Below are positions 44,794-56,833 of a stretch of 64,000 bases of DNA, one piece after another. How positions within the stretch are numbered: the stretch's first letter is position 1; the number at the start of each line of letters is the position of its first letter. Origin of the DNA: Fomes fomentarius (Eukaryota > Basidiomycota > Agaricomycetes > Polyporales > Polyporaceae); the NCBI GenBank assembly GCA_022606135.1, contig JABYQN010000008.1, positions 372,001 to 436,000 on the forward strand, given 5' to 3'. Position numbers and translations under genes: made by a program. Under the pieces are notes generated by a model. It had not been told where the DNA came from, ran no database searches, and saw only the letters and a program-made list of their open reading frames with translations.

Positions 44794-46288
44794 ATGGCGG
44801 AGTCCTTCCGCCCAAACAAACTATCATCATATCTCGTACCCGTCCTCTTATGTCTCTTCGTCCTCCTCGTTCTCGCCAATGATGCTGTCGCCTCGCCCAT
44901 CCACACCACCAACCTCGCCGGAGCCCATACAGATTATGTACAGTCAACACACTGGAGACGTGTCGCGCCGATCGTCAAGACCTCAGAGATCGGGAACGTT
45001 ACCGCCGTCATCAACCCGTCTACCAACCAAGTCATCGCCCAGGGCTCGGGGACCGACGGCGGCGGAACCGACTTCTCTCTGACCGCGATAATCTGGCTCG
45101 CGTTCGTCCTCGTTACCGGTCTCCCGCTCGCCCTGGCAGGCATCCGCCTTCATCGTATGACCACCGGTTTGGCCGTCGGACTGGGTCTTACATTGTGTGG
45201 TGAGAGACCTATTTACCAAGCCTGTTTACCTTCGTTGGATGGGGGGCGACGAGGAGGACGATAAGAGTGACCTCGTTTCCTTGTTGCCCGCAGAGAACTG
45301 TTTCGGCCCCGGTGTCGAAGTAGCTAGTAGCTCCTCGATCTTCCTCTAGTCTCCTTGGATCTTCGTGTCACTGTCTGACCTCCCTCCTTCCTCATCGCAG
45401 TATGGGCGGCGTTCGTGAACACGGTCAACTCGGACGGGATCCCCGACATCGCCTTGACGGTGATCCCGCTTGGCGGGTTTGCAATCGGAGCCGCACTCGG
45501 TGCACTCAACTTTGGGCGGTGGGCGGGTATTCTGCTCATCGGAATACTGGGCGGGTTCTCTGTCGGTGTCCGGGTCGTCCTCCTCAGGCCTGGCCTTCTG
45601 GTATCGAACTACGTCGTCAATTGGCTTGTCATGGTGCCGTTTGCCATTCTAGGGCTCGCAGCGGTCTTGGTGAAGCAGCGCTTTGGTCTGGTGCGTCCTC
45701 ATGTCTGGTATGTGTCGCGTGGAGTCGGGCCTGATTGTATGCACACGATGGTTGTGTGTAGGTTACATGCTGTGCTGCGATGGGCACGTTCCTTGTCGGC
45801 TTGGGTGTCGACCTGGTACTGGAGAAGCAGTCCGGGATGAGCTTTGCTCTCCGCTTCCTCTTCGACCGCAACAACTCCCACTTCCTTGTACGTACCCGCT
45901 TGCTTCCCCGCTTCTCTCGCGTGGTCGCATGCTGAATGTTTCGCACAGGACATCGTCCACCGCGGCTACAACCCCACGCTCATGACGCAAATCGTCCTCG
46001 GCGCGTCCATGGGAGCCATGTGCGTCTGTCCTATTCTGACACATGTGTCGCACAGGTGTTCACATCCTCTGTCTTGCCTTGACTCTCGATAGCCCCTTCC
46101 TTGCCATCGCGCAGCACAAGGTCTTCAAAGGGCCTTTCCGGAGGAAGGCGCCCGAGATCGAAGAGCGAGAAGGTGCCGACGACGCGTCGTTCATTCAAGC
46201 CGAGCCCGGCCTGAACGGGAACATGTCCGAGCTCAAGCCATCGCTGACGAGGATGCAGTTGATGAAGAGCCGATTCAGCGTGACATGA
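44794..46288 (+). CDS. DUF4203/TM7SF3-like polytopic membrane protein
   Basis: Exons 44794-45199, 45401-45690, 45762-45887 and 45949-46020 join in phase. A signal peptide (LVPVLLCLFVLLVLANDAVA) is followed by a luminal stretch with N-x-T sites (NVTAV). A run of hydrophobic helices follows: FSLTAIIWLAFVLVTGLPLA, LGGFAIGAALGALNFGRWAG, ILLIGILGGFSVGVRVVLL, VPFAILGLAAVLV and VTCCAAMGTFLVGLGVDLV. This is the DUF4203 pattern common in basidiomycetes. The last coding part (HILCLALTLDSPFLA, then an acidic tail to the TGA at 46286) is clearly coding, but its junction with the preceding exon (46021-46060) lacks an obvious in-phase splice. If unspliced, the protein stops at 46092. The function is unknown; probably a secretory-pathway or plasma-membrane protein. 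Confidence 0.8.
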
Positions 46289-49264
46289 TGACATGACACG
46301 AGGACATTGGATTTCTTGCTTGTTCTTGCGACACATACGCACCTTCGCGCGCGCGGGGGCGTGCTTGTTACCCACCCGTTCTTGATACCATGCCCACCCC
46401 CATCACCCATCACCCCCACTGATCGTTAATGTAGCTAGCTAGATGGATGGACGGACGGACGGACGCCGGACAGAGAGACTGAGTCGTAGTGCCGAAACGT
46501 ACCATGCACATACATCACTCCGGGCTTCCCGGAGCCACACTCACGTACATACATGACTCCCCGATCGATCACCGGTCACCACGTAGGTAGCAGCAGCAGC
46601 AGTCGTGACTCGTCTAACATTCAAACTTTGCCTGTTGGCATAATTCGCTTGTGTATTCCTAAGTATACTTTGCGCTTTCGTGGCGCGTCCGCCGCCTCCG
46701 TTCCGTAGTTTAGTAGTATGTGCGGCGCGCTTCTAGATTCGTGAGTTCGGATTCATGCATGTGTATTAGTAGCAATAATGATACTGAAGCCTGAGCTCGT
46801 TTCCCAGCGTCAAGAACATGACTGAGCGTATCATACATTGACACCTTGCGGTCATAGGCTGTATGTTCATTAGTACTTGCTACTAGAAACCGGCAGTGAC
46901 TCGGAGGACTTATTCAGCGGTGTTCACTCGACCGTACGCGTCCTCGCAACAGTCGCTCCGATATCTCCGAGCCCTCTGTTCGATCGGTTCTTTCAGTAAC
47001 CATCGACACTCTATATAGGTGTCCGTGGACCGTAACTACTCGGTCCCCCGCAAGCCAAAAATAATTCCGCCACAACACCGTGCTCTTTATGGGAACGTTG
47101 ATCAAGCCTCAACAAGTTTAGCAGTGGTTATAACCGGAAATACTTTCCATCGATATCATCGGGCCTGAAGGACAGTCTATGACTCGGCAAACCCTGACTG
47201 GTCAGTGGCCAGTTCCATTCGGACTAGGAGTGTAGACTTTGTGAACATAGCTCCTCCGATAGGTTGAAGTCGGTGAGAACATGACTACGCAATGCTGACC
47301 CATATTTGAGTATCTTCTGTCCCAGACGCATGCACTCCCCAGTATGAGCCGACCCATGGCCATACGGCCGAAAAATCTGTGTTCAAATATCCCTAGAGTA
47401 CGTTGGTACGTGGCACAGACCTCTGGAAGTTGTACTTTACTTTCTGGACTCACAATTTGATGAAACCTAGGCCTTGCCGCATGTGAGGATCGTGTCAGAC
47501 AAGGACCGATACCTGGAACGAGCTTCCATTGAGAACGGCGAGGAATACGGACATTATGCCAACCAGGACACGCTGTGACAGGTAGCGGAGCGCCTGAACG
47601 TACTCAAACTCAAGGGTCTTCGCTAAAAGGTACAGGAGTTCGAGACCTCCGCGTCGAGTATATGCAGCCGCTAACAGAACTAGAGGCGGGGAAGGTCGAC
47701 GTGCTGCTTCCATGGACGTATATGTCACTTCGGCTCGATGCACAGTGCAGCCAGGAGTGTGGATACTCTCTGAGATACTGATTTGTGCAAGCAGATACAC
47801 GATACTTATGCGAGCAACATTCAGGGGTTGCAGGGAGGAGTTCTTCCGATGGACTTCCATTCGCGGACAACCTTGCGGCGTCTATCACACACGGAATAAC
47901 ACCTCAGGGTTTGTATTCCTAATACTGATCGGTATACCTCCATCGGTTTCGAGCAACACTCAATAAGACGGAGGCGTGCATCATGCTTCATACTGCTACC
48001 ACGCGTCGCAGAACGTGAGCCTCCTGCCTGCAGGATATCGTCAATGTTGGCCGGCTTGCGCTGCGCAGCGGAGATCATGCAGGGTCTGCACTATGCATAG
48101 CAAGCTTGCCCCAGCCGTGGGCCTGTCCCTGAGAGCGTCGGAGGGAACACATGGCTTGGTGTGCGACACATGCGGGGATCTTCGAGAACGAGGAAGGCGC
48201 ACAAGGAAGTTTACTTCTCCGCGCCCTTCCCCCAGCTCTCGCACGCAGATGCGTGATGGCCACCGACGACTCGACGTGCTCGGCACAAACTCGCTGTCGC
48301 ATATGGGCTTGGGCTCACAGGCTTGCCAGCTGAACATCCGCAAGCATTCAAGTCCGGAGTGGCGTTGGCGTCGGCGTCGCTGTCCAAGAGGACTTTTTTC
48401 AATGTACGCGCTGATACTCAGCGAAGCTCGTGCAAGTTCGAGCGGGGCGACGATGGGAACGCACCTCGCGCCCGAGAAGCAGGGAGGGTTTTTGCGAGAG
48501 ACAATCATGGAAGGCTGGTGTCTCGGGTGTCGAGATTAGGACCGGCAGGCGGGGATTCGTCTATTATCGACGGCGAATCAATCACGATGATATCCCGGCC
48601 CAGTCCAATTCGGGGTCAATCGCAGCCCCAATCCTGGAATCTGTTGCATTGGTATCAAAAGCCGCACAACCATCGATCTCACGAAGTTCATGTCCGTTGA
48701 GAAAGATGGATGAACAGCAGAAGAGAAGGCGGTGGAGGACATACCCGCGCATACAATTACGAAACAGAGAATGGGATTCTGGTCAAACATGGAACATCTG
48801 TTGTCCTGCTCAGTATTCAAAGGTAAGTGCAATGCCATTCACGGGGTTCAAAAGAGGACAACGGGCCACGGTACCGATAGAGGGGTTAGGATGATGGTGG
48901 CTTTCGTCGAGAGAAGAGCATAATTTTACCCTGTATGACCTTCATGGTTTACATAATTCAATGCGCTGGGTGACCTTCCTCTTACTTCAATATGCTGGTC
49001 TTCATCCCGGAGTGGGTCTGTTTTGGTCAGAAGGTCTCCGCCATGCTTGAAGACGAGAATCCGGAGATGAAAGAGGACTCGTAGCGAAACGCCCATGAAG
49101 TGTAAAGAAGAATCAATAAGGTGAAGTAATATGTATTGATCGGTACTTATCTGGCCTTTAAGTGCATTTAAGGAGTTAGATTAGAGATAAGCGACCGGTT
49201 AGCAAATATTGAAGGCAGCGGTCATCTGGAGCACGAACACACTTCTCTCCCTCCACCTCTAATC
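46289..49264. other. Gene-poor region of about 3 kb
   Basis: Many open frames overlap between 47.5 and 48.9 kb on both strands, but none shows family motifs, consistent codon bias or joinable exons. Two segments (around 48320-48480 and 48560-48700, plus) look faintly coding and may be decayed gene pieces. The right end must contain the transportin promoter. Confidence 0.4.
46431..46468. repeat. Short tandem repeat (GCTA then GGAC/GGAT units)
   Basis: Runs of GCTAGCTAG and then GATGGATGGACGGACGGACG form a small tetranucleotide microsatellite downstream of the DUF4203 gene. Confidence 0.7.
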
Positions 49265-52200
49265 ATGGCGTCCTGGGTACCTCAGCAAGCAGGACTGCAG
49301 GAGATTCTGCAAACTATACACGAATCTACCGACACTCGCAACAGCGCCGTCCAGCGGAGCATCACGCACGTATGTCCCATCGTCGCTCGTGCAACTCTCC
49401 GCGCCGCTTCATAACGCTCTCATTTGCCAGAAATTGAACAACTTCACGCGTGCACCGGACTACATAGCCTACCTTGCCTACATCTTGTCTTCGTTGCCCC
49501 AGGAGGATGACCGCATTCGGACGATTGCAGGATATCTGCTCAAGAACAATGCCCGCCTCGTCCTCCGCGCCGCACCGGATGTGACCGCGTTCGTCAAGTC
49601 TGCGGTCCTGACCGCCTTCAGTGATCCATCGATCATGATACGAAACGCGGCTGCGCAGGACATTGTCGCGTTCCTCGGCATCCTGGAGCCCAAGAACTGG
49701 CCGGAGTGTTTGCAGCAGCTGGTGCACATGTTGGATGCACCAAACCAGGATCAACAAGAGGTACGCGCCACTCTTGCCACTGTCAGACTGTCAAATTTCT
49801 CCTGTATTCTCCCATGAGCCCTTCTTCCTATTCCCGATCATGATGCCCCGCATTTCGTTTCTCTGGAAGCCAGGCGTTCCTCCCCAGCCGTCGGGCTTTC
49901 ATGTGGCGCAGTATGGTGGTTGCACACGCGTTGTGTGGTGTCATCTGGGGCATGATACTCTCTGAGAGAGCTAGAATTACGGGAACGACTAGCGAGAGAC
50001 TCCCGTCGCGTTTTGCTCCGGACAAGTCCGCTGCAGAGGGATAGCTGAAGGCCCGGTGGTGTTGGTTGACCGTCATGGCTCCAATCGGCGGATGAGCGTA
50101 AACATATATTGGGGGGGAATTCAAGATCCTATTGAGTCAAAGAAATGGGGGGAATCCTTCTGTGATCATCACGGCAGACCAGCATAGATGGGCCCATTAC
50201 CTCCGCTACGGGCTAATTTATACTAGATCGCCTATTTGGCTCGGATATGAAGAGCTTTACTGACATCGGGTTCTCACAGGCAGCATTCAACGTCCTCGAA
50301 AAGGCATGCGAAGACTACCCGCGGAAGCTGGACGTCGAGATCAATGGCACGATGCCATTAGAGTACATGATCCCCAAGTTCATCGTCCTCTCCGAGCACC
50401 CGTCGTCCAAAATGCGCGCACATGCGATCGCTTGTCTCTCGTACTTTGTGCCCATCGGCTGCCAGGCCCTGTTCGCGCACATCGACACGTTCATCGGGTG
50501 TCTTTTCAAGCGGGCGTCCGATGAGGACCCTTCGGTGCGGCGGCATGTATGTCAGGCGCTGGTGTTGCTTCTAGCATCGCGGCCAGAGAAGCTCATGCCG
50601 GAGATGACGAACGTGGCGGAGTATATGCTGTATTCGACAAAGGACAAGAATGAGAACGTCGCGCTTGAGGCATGCGAGTTCTGGCTTACGTTTGCCGAGG
50701 ATCCGGATCTGGCGCCGTATCTCCACCCTCTCCTCGCCAAGGTCGCGCCTGTCCTCCTCGACTGCATGGTCTACAGCGAAGACGACCTCCTGTGGCTACA
50801 AGGCGACGAGGAGGACGCTGCTGTTCCAGATAAGGAGAGCGACATCAAGCCGCGCCACTACGGCGGTAAATCGCATGGCTTTGAACACGAGGCGAATGGT
50901 GGGGATGGGTCAGGTGGCAAACGGGTTGGTGCTTACGGCGAGGAGCTGGACGAGGGGGAGGGGGACGACGATGACTATGACGAACTCGATGATGACGAGT
51001 TCGCAGAGGAGATGTCGACAGAGTGGAACTTGCGCAAGTGTGCCGCGGCAGCTTTGGATGTGCTCGCCGTTCGGTTTGGTGCCGATCTTCTGAACGTGCT
51101 ACTCGAACCGCTCAAGACGAAGTTATGGAGTGATGACTGGCTGCAGAGGGAGAGCGGTATATTGGCACTCGGAGCGATGGCGGAAGGTACGTCTGGATGT
51201 CTTCTATGGCCTATGCGAGGGTTGTTGATACGGTATAGTAGGCTGCATCGACGCAATCGAGCCTCATCTACCAACTCTTGTCCCATACTTGATCAACACT
51301 CTCAACGATCCCAAGGTACGTCACGAGGACTGCGGTAGATTCATCCTTGCTGAGTCTATCAACGCAGCCATTGGTGCGATCCATTACATGTTGGACCCTT
51401 GGCCGGTATGCGAGCTGGTGCACGCAACCCATATCAGAAGAGCACAAGAACCAGTTCTTCGTGCCGACGTTAGAGGGGGTAAGTCAATGTCGTCATTGAT
51501 TCCGACTGCCGATTGACTTTGAGCCTTTCGCATGTCAGCTTCTTCGAATGGTTCTGGACAACAACAAGCGTGTACAAGAAGCAGGATGTAGTGCCTTCGC
51601 GACTCTAGAAGAAGATGCAGGCCCCGAGATCGCCCCATACCTTGAACCCGTGTTGCGCAACTTGGTATTTGCGTTCGACAAGTACCAGCACAAGAACATG
51701 CTCATCCTCTATGATGCTGTCGGTACGCTTGCGGATGCTGTTGGCTCAGCACTGCAAAACTCGACATACGTTGAGATCCTGATGCCACCGTTGCTCAAGC
51801 GCTGGTCGAAGTTGAAGGATGACGACGATGACCTCGTCCCACTACTCGAGGTAATGCGATTATTACTCATCCAAGCGTGGTCGACTAACATACTGGACAG
51901 TGTCTCGCTTCCGTCACCATTGCGATTGGCCCTGCGTTCCTTCCTTACGCTGGTCCGATCTTCGATCGGTGTCAGACCATCGTGCACACGTCTCTGTTGC
52001 AATATCAGGCATATCAACAAAATCCTGAGATGGACGAGCCCGACCGGTCATTCCTCGTCGTTGCGCTCGATCTGTTGTCAGGTCTTACGCAAGGTCTTGG
52101 AAACACCCTTGAGCCTCACATCACTCGCACCCAGCCCAACCTGCTGTCTCTTTTGACCGTGTGCCTGAAGCACCCCCATGCTGCTGTGCGACAGTCCGGC

Positions 52201-52979
52201 TATGCGCTCGTGGGTGACATGGCGATGAACTGCTTCCCACTCCTGAGACCGCACGTTGGGTCAATTATGCAAGAGCTCGTCCTCCAGCTCGACCCCGAGC
52301 CCAAGTTCGAATTCATCAGCGCCTGCAACAACGCTGCCTGGGCTGTTGGCGAGATTGCGCTCCGGTACGGTCGTGGTAAGTCCGATTCCTGCTGACGGTA
52401 GAGGCGAAAAGAGCGCAGCTGACGTGTGCTTCCTCCCATCAGATGAACCGGAGTTCCAGCAGTGGGTCGGCCCTCTCATCTCACGCCTAATCCCCATCCT
52501 GCTCCACCCGAAGGCACCCAGGAGCTTGCATGAGAACGCGGCTGTGTCGATCGGCCGGATCGGACTGACGCACCCTTCGCTAGTCGCACCGCTCCTGCCC
52601 GAGTTCGCACAAGCGTGGTGCCAGGCGCTGTACGAAATTCGGGACAACGAAGAGAAGGACTCAGCGTTCCGTGGGCTCTGCACGCTTGTCCAGACGAACC
52701 CGGCGGGCATTACGAAGGTCGGTGGCTGTGACCATCTGTAGTTGTCATGTGCGAGATTGTTGACGATCTATTCTCGTTTCGTGTTGTCTTTGTGTGCAGA
52801 GCTTGCTGTGGTTCTGCAATGCGATCGTGCGCTGGAACCAGCCGTCGCCAGAGCTGAACAGTATGTTCCAGACGCTCCTCACCGGCTTCAAGCAGCACGA
52901 CGCCGCCGGTTGGTCGGCCCAGGTCTCGACGTTCCCGCCGGTCATCCAGGAGCGTCTCGCTACGCGGTACGGTGTATAA
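49265..52979 (+). CDS. KAP104: Transportin (importin beta-2, Kap104-like)
   Basis: Nine exons join in phase: 49265-49369, 49431-49760, 50280-51186, 51242-51315, 51368-51478, 51539-51850, 51901-52375, 52443-52717 and 52800-52979, giving 922 residues, the usual length. HEAT repeats run throughout. Diagnostic segments are [18 protein letters not shown] at the start, [15 protein letters not shown], the acidic H8-type loop ([15 protein letters not shown], about residues 380-395), [28 protein letters not shown], and [17 protein letters not shown] near the end. Transportin carries PY-NLS cargoes such as RNA-binding proteins into the nucleus and is released by RanGTP. One intron (49761-50279, 519 nt) is roughly ten times longer than the others; see findings. 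Confidence 0.96.
49761..50279 (+). other. Unusually long intron of the transportin gene
   Basis: It has a normal donor (GTACGC) and acceptor (CTCACAG) and the flanking exons join in phase with no missing conserved residues. The inside contains short open frames but nothing I recognise, and a GGGGGGG/GGGGGG-bearing stretch near 50110-50150. Confidence 0.7.
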
Positions 52980-54098
52980 GCACGCCTTAGCGCCGCGAGT
53001 TTGCATAATGTTTTGGTGTAGAAGTGGTAATCTACCCCCGTCGTCCTCCGAATTATCTGTCACCAGTACGTGTATCACAAGATTCCCATCAGTCCGCTCA
53101 TAGTTCGTACTCTGTCGGTCATCATACACACATTTTCATTGGCTCTGTTATTGTCGCCGTACGCCGCTGACGGCTTTTACCTTTGCATTTTCACCACTAT
53201 CCCCTGCGCCTCATCTGTCCACCGCCCGCGCTCCCAGGGCCTCAAGCCTGGGGGTTGCATTTCACGTAGTGTAGTATTCACCTTCGCTGGCTCCCCTGAT
53301 CATCATTCGCACTTTTCGCATCTTCGCTCGCTTGAAATGCCTCGCGCCCCACTCTCTCTGCGCCTCCCCTTGTCTCTTGTCTGTCAGTATCTGTCAGTAC
53401 TAGCATCCACTCTAGCTGTTCTGTCTCTCACTGTGCAAATGTGCAACTTGAATGTCCATCACGAATCCACACAAACTTTCCGAGATCCTGACGCCAGTTC
53501 GGATGTGTGTACGGATTGAAAGTATAGCGCTGGCATGATCTTGACCGCCGTAGTCTAGGATGAGGAACAATACTAATGGAGCACTATATGATGTCGAATC
53601 CAAATCACCTGAGAAATACCACCGCGGCCCCTGTCCAAAGCTGGAGTGGTGGTAAAGCACCATAGACTGATAGGAGAGCATTCACCCACCTCTCCGAACA
53701 TCCGTACTAGGATATACATCCACCCATATATGGAGCAGGAAGTAATCCAACGCCACACGATCTCCCAGGGCCTCATGAACATCGGAGGAGAAATGTTCAT
53801 AGCGATAGTCCACGAACATGGTAGACAACAGCGCGCGCCGTAGAACGACCATCAGATCCTCATACCATAGTTCTGACTCGCCCTCTATGAGCAATCCAGG
53901 TGGGAAAGGTTGTGGCGGCATCGAAAACCAGCCGCATCTCATTCGAGTCCCTCAGCATTAGTATGTAAAGGTAGACGTTTCTATGACCTCAAGACTGGAC
54001 AAAATTGCATATACAACAATACATGACCCAAGAGAGATGTTTCGATGTGACACGCATTCAATCCCCAGTGTTCGTCAATCCACAAGATTGCGCTTGCC
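52980..54098. other. Intergenic region with a gene fragment
   Basis: The first part is likely the transportin 3' untranslated region. Apart from the fragment listed next, no gene is seen between the two convergent genes. Confidence 0.4.
53690..53942 (-). pseudogene. Fragment of the dispersed family, copy at 53.8 kb
   Basis: The minus-strand frame reads QPFPPGLLIEGESELWYEDL and MVVLRRALLSTMFVDYRYEH, matching the plus-strand relic at about 42040-42230. It is isolated, with no further exons, between transportin and the transporter gene. Confidence 0.55.
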
Positions 54099-56833
54099 TC
54101 ATGACCTGCGCGCCCACCGACGTACGAGTTCATGCAACCCAAGGTCAACCTCGATCTGAGTAAATCCAATGGCATCAACGGGATACCCATCATTTGATAA
54201 ACAAGGGAACGCACCTGATGCTTGAGCGCAACGTCCTCACTTCCAGCCGACGAGCCGAACACGGCATCGATCTCCTCGAGGGAGACGTTCGCAGTCTCGG
54301 GCACGAAGTACGTCGACCAGACATATCCGAGCGCGCACGCGGCAGCGAATACGAGGAACGTCCCACTTGCAGAGCGTTCCATGAATACTGGAGTGAGTAG
54401 CCCAATCAGGACTGCCAGTATAGATCATGTGTTAGTAGTTCCTTTCTGAATCTTCACTGCACTCAACCTGATGGGAGTAGAGTAGGGGGGACAAGGTGCG
54501 AAAGAGAAGAAAGAGCATCGGACACGTACAGTTATTCGACCAATTCGACGCCGTAGAAAGCGCAACGCCTTTACTGCGCGCTGAGAGCGGGAAGACCTCA
54601 CTTGGGAGTATCCATCCGATCGGGCCGTAGCTCATTCCATACGCCGCAGTGAACGCGTACACACACGCAACGGAAACCCAGGCTGCGAGTGAGTGCGACT
54701 GCGCGCTGGGGCCGGTGCCGACGAAGCGGACGAGGATAGCAATGAGGAGGTGCGACAGCGCCATTGCGGCGCTACCCCACCGGAGGAGCGGGCGGCGGCC
54801 TGCGCGCGTTAAAGTTACGCATCATGAGGAGGGAGATATTGGGGATGAGATGTGCGATGATGGCAGATAGGCGTACGATCAGCGCGTGTTTACGTGGAGA
54901 GCGGAAGAGACGCACCCAGCCGGTCGATGTATACGATCGCGGGGAAGACAGCGAGGAACTGGACGATGCCGATCCCGCCTGCGGACATGAGCGTCACTGC
55001 GTCGCCCTGAAGGCCAAGGGCGTGCATGAGTGTCGGGCCGTAGTACAGCAGTGCGTTGATGCCACTCCATTCTGCACGTCAAGATAACGGTCAACGTTAG
55101 GGCCATATCGGAGACAAAAGAGCGAGGGGGGCAATTGAAACCGGTATGGAACGGAAGAGTGGTGGGAGAGTGAAGGGAAGAGAGGAGAACGCACGCTGGA
55201 AGACCATCATGACCACACCGATGAGCGTGCGCCTGAGCAGCTTAGGCTCGAACAACCTCCCCCACGCGTGGAGCTCTGCACGGGGCGTCCCAGGCTTGGC
55301 GGGCCTGGTCGTGTCGCTGTTCGTGCTCACCTCGATTAAGGCCGCTTCGACTTGCATCTCCAGCAGTTCGGTCTAGACATGAACATCCGGATCAGTGGAT
55401 CGACATAACTGAAATCACTAGAGTGAGATGCTGCACCTGGAGCAACGGGTCCGTGGCGCTCTCTCCAGGGGTCCGGAGACGGAGTTTGGCCAAAGAACGG
55501 AGCGCCTCGTCGACGCGACCTTGAGCTACGAGCAATCGGGGTGAAGGCGGGAGTGCGAGGCAGCCAAGTCCGAGGAGTATGCCTGGGATGAGCTGGATGC
55601 CGAGCGGTATCCGCCAGGATGCCGAGCCAGAGACTATATGCGTGCAGTATCGTCAGTGCCAATGAGGCATTGGAATTCGAGTGATTGTAGACACGCACTG
55701 TCCCGAGTGAAGAATCCCGTCCAAAAGCCGAGGACAGCCCCAAGGACGATGGCGAACTGCTCTAGGGCCATGAGTGAACCTCGCACTTCGGGTGGACTAA
55801 TCTCGGCCATGTAGAGCGGGGAGAGCATGCTATGGGGAGAGGAGAGGAGTGAGTGTGAGTCTGGATGTAACTCCGCGTGACTGACAGCCCGACAGAGATC
55901 CCATGCAGAGATTCATTCAGCGGGATTGAAGTACTTTGTGATAGCGCTAACCATACCACACCCACATACACGAAACCACCTTGACCTTATACGGTCTCTA
56001 CTTGGTGTACTTGCTGCTCTACCTCAGGCCGAGTAGAGACTGCGCTACAACGACCGTACAAGACTGGCATTCTACACTGCTTACCTTAGCGCACCAACAC
56101 CAATGCCACCGATGCCCCGTCCGAGGATGAGATGGTCTGGGCTCCGCGCAGCAGCTTGCAGCGCTGAGCCGACACAGAAGATGGCTGCCGGAAGGCGCTC
56201 AGTATGTTCCGGACAAGAGAGGACGAGCGTCGGGACTTACCGCAGGCTGTAAATATGGACTGTCTCCTCGAGTACTTGTCCGTCAGTGTTCCAGCAGTCA
56301 AGGCTCCAGCCAGGCATCCGAGCTCCAGGACGGCCGCTGAGCATTTTCATGTTCGATATTTATAGGAAATGTACATGCAACGGCTGAAGGACGTACTCAT
56401 GAGACCCGTATCCCAAGCACTGAGGTGCCACCGAGCGACAAAGTCCTTCATGACAAGCACATTCGCAATGACGCCTTGGTCATAGCCGAACGTAAGGCCT
56501 CCGATGGATGCGAAGATGGCACAGCCGAGAGCGTAGTAGTTGTGCAGGAGACCGGCTACTCCTGGCGGTCCGTATGCATAGGTGTAGCTACCGTCCGGGC
56601 GGACATGGAGGGTACCTCCGTAAGGGATTTGGTGGTCTAGGGAGTCGCGTGATCCTACATCGTCTTCTGCTATGGGAACATATCCTTCGCGATGTCGTGA
56701 GCTCTACAGTAAGAATTTCAGAGTCAGAGTCCGAGGACGTCGTTTCTTGTGCGTCCTCTGGCATTTGGACATATACCCCGCCATTGACGGGATGGATGTA
56801 CTAGTAGCTAACTCACCATTCGCGCGTAATCAT
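54099..56833 (-). CDS. MFS sugar (hexose-type) transporter
   Basis: Exons join in phase into a 12-TM sugar transporter. Diagnostic pieces, in order, are GGLTFGYDQGVIANVLVM (TM1), LELGCLAGALTAGTLTDKYSRR (loop 2-3 signature), LGRGIGGIGVGAL, LSPLYMAEISPPEVRGSL (PESP-region equivalent), ASWRIPLGIQLIPG, then PPSPRLLVAQGR. The second half has EWSGINALLYYGPTLM, YIDRLGRRPLL, AYGMSYGPIGWILPSEVFP, ARSKGVALSTASNWSNNF and YFVPETANVSLEEIDAVFG. Such proteins import monosaccharides across the plasma membrane with protons or by facilitation. The last exon encodes EVDLGLHELVRRWARRS and stops at 54099. The first exon (ATG at 56833, 17 nt) was chosen because it joins in phase to the exon with SRHREGYVPIAEDD, but this start is tentative. 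Confidence 0.88.

Noticed and set aside
48041..48508. Overlapping long frames on both strands near 48 kb
   Set aside because: Frames on both strands are open over the same GC-rich stretch, with no motif to prefer either one.
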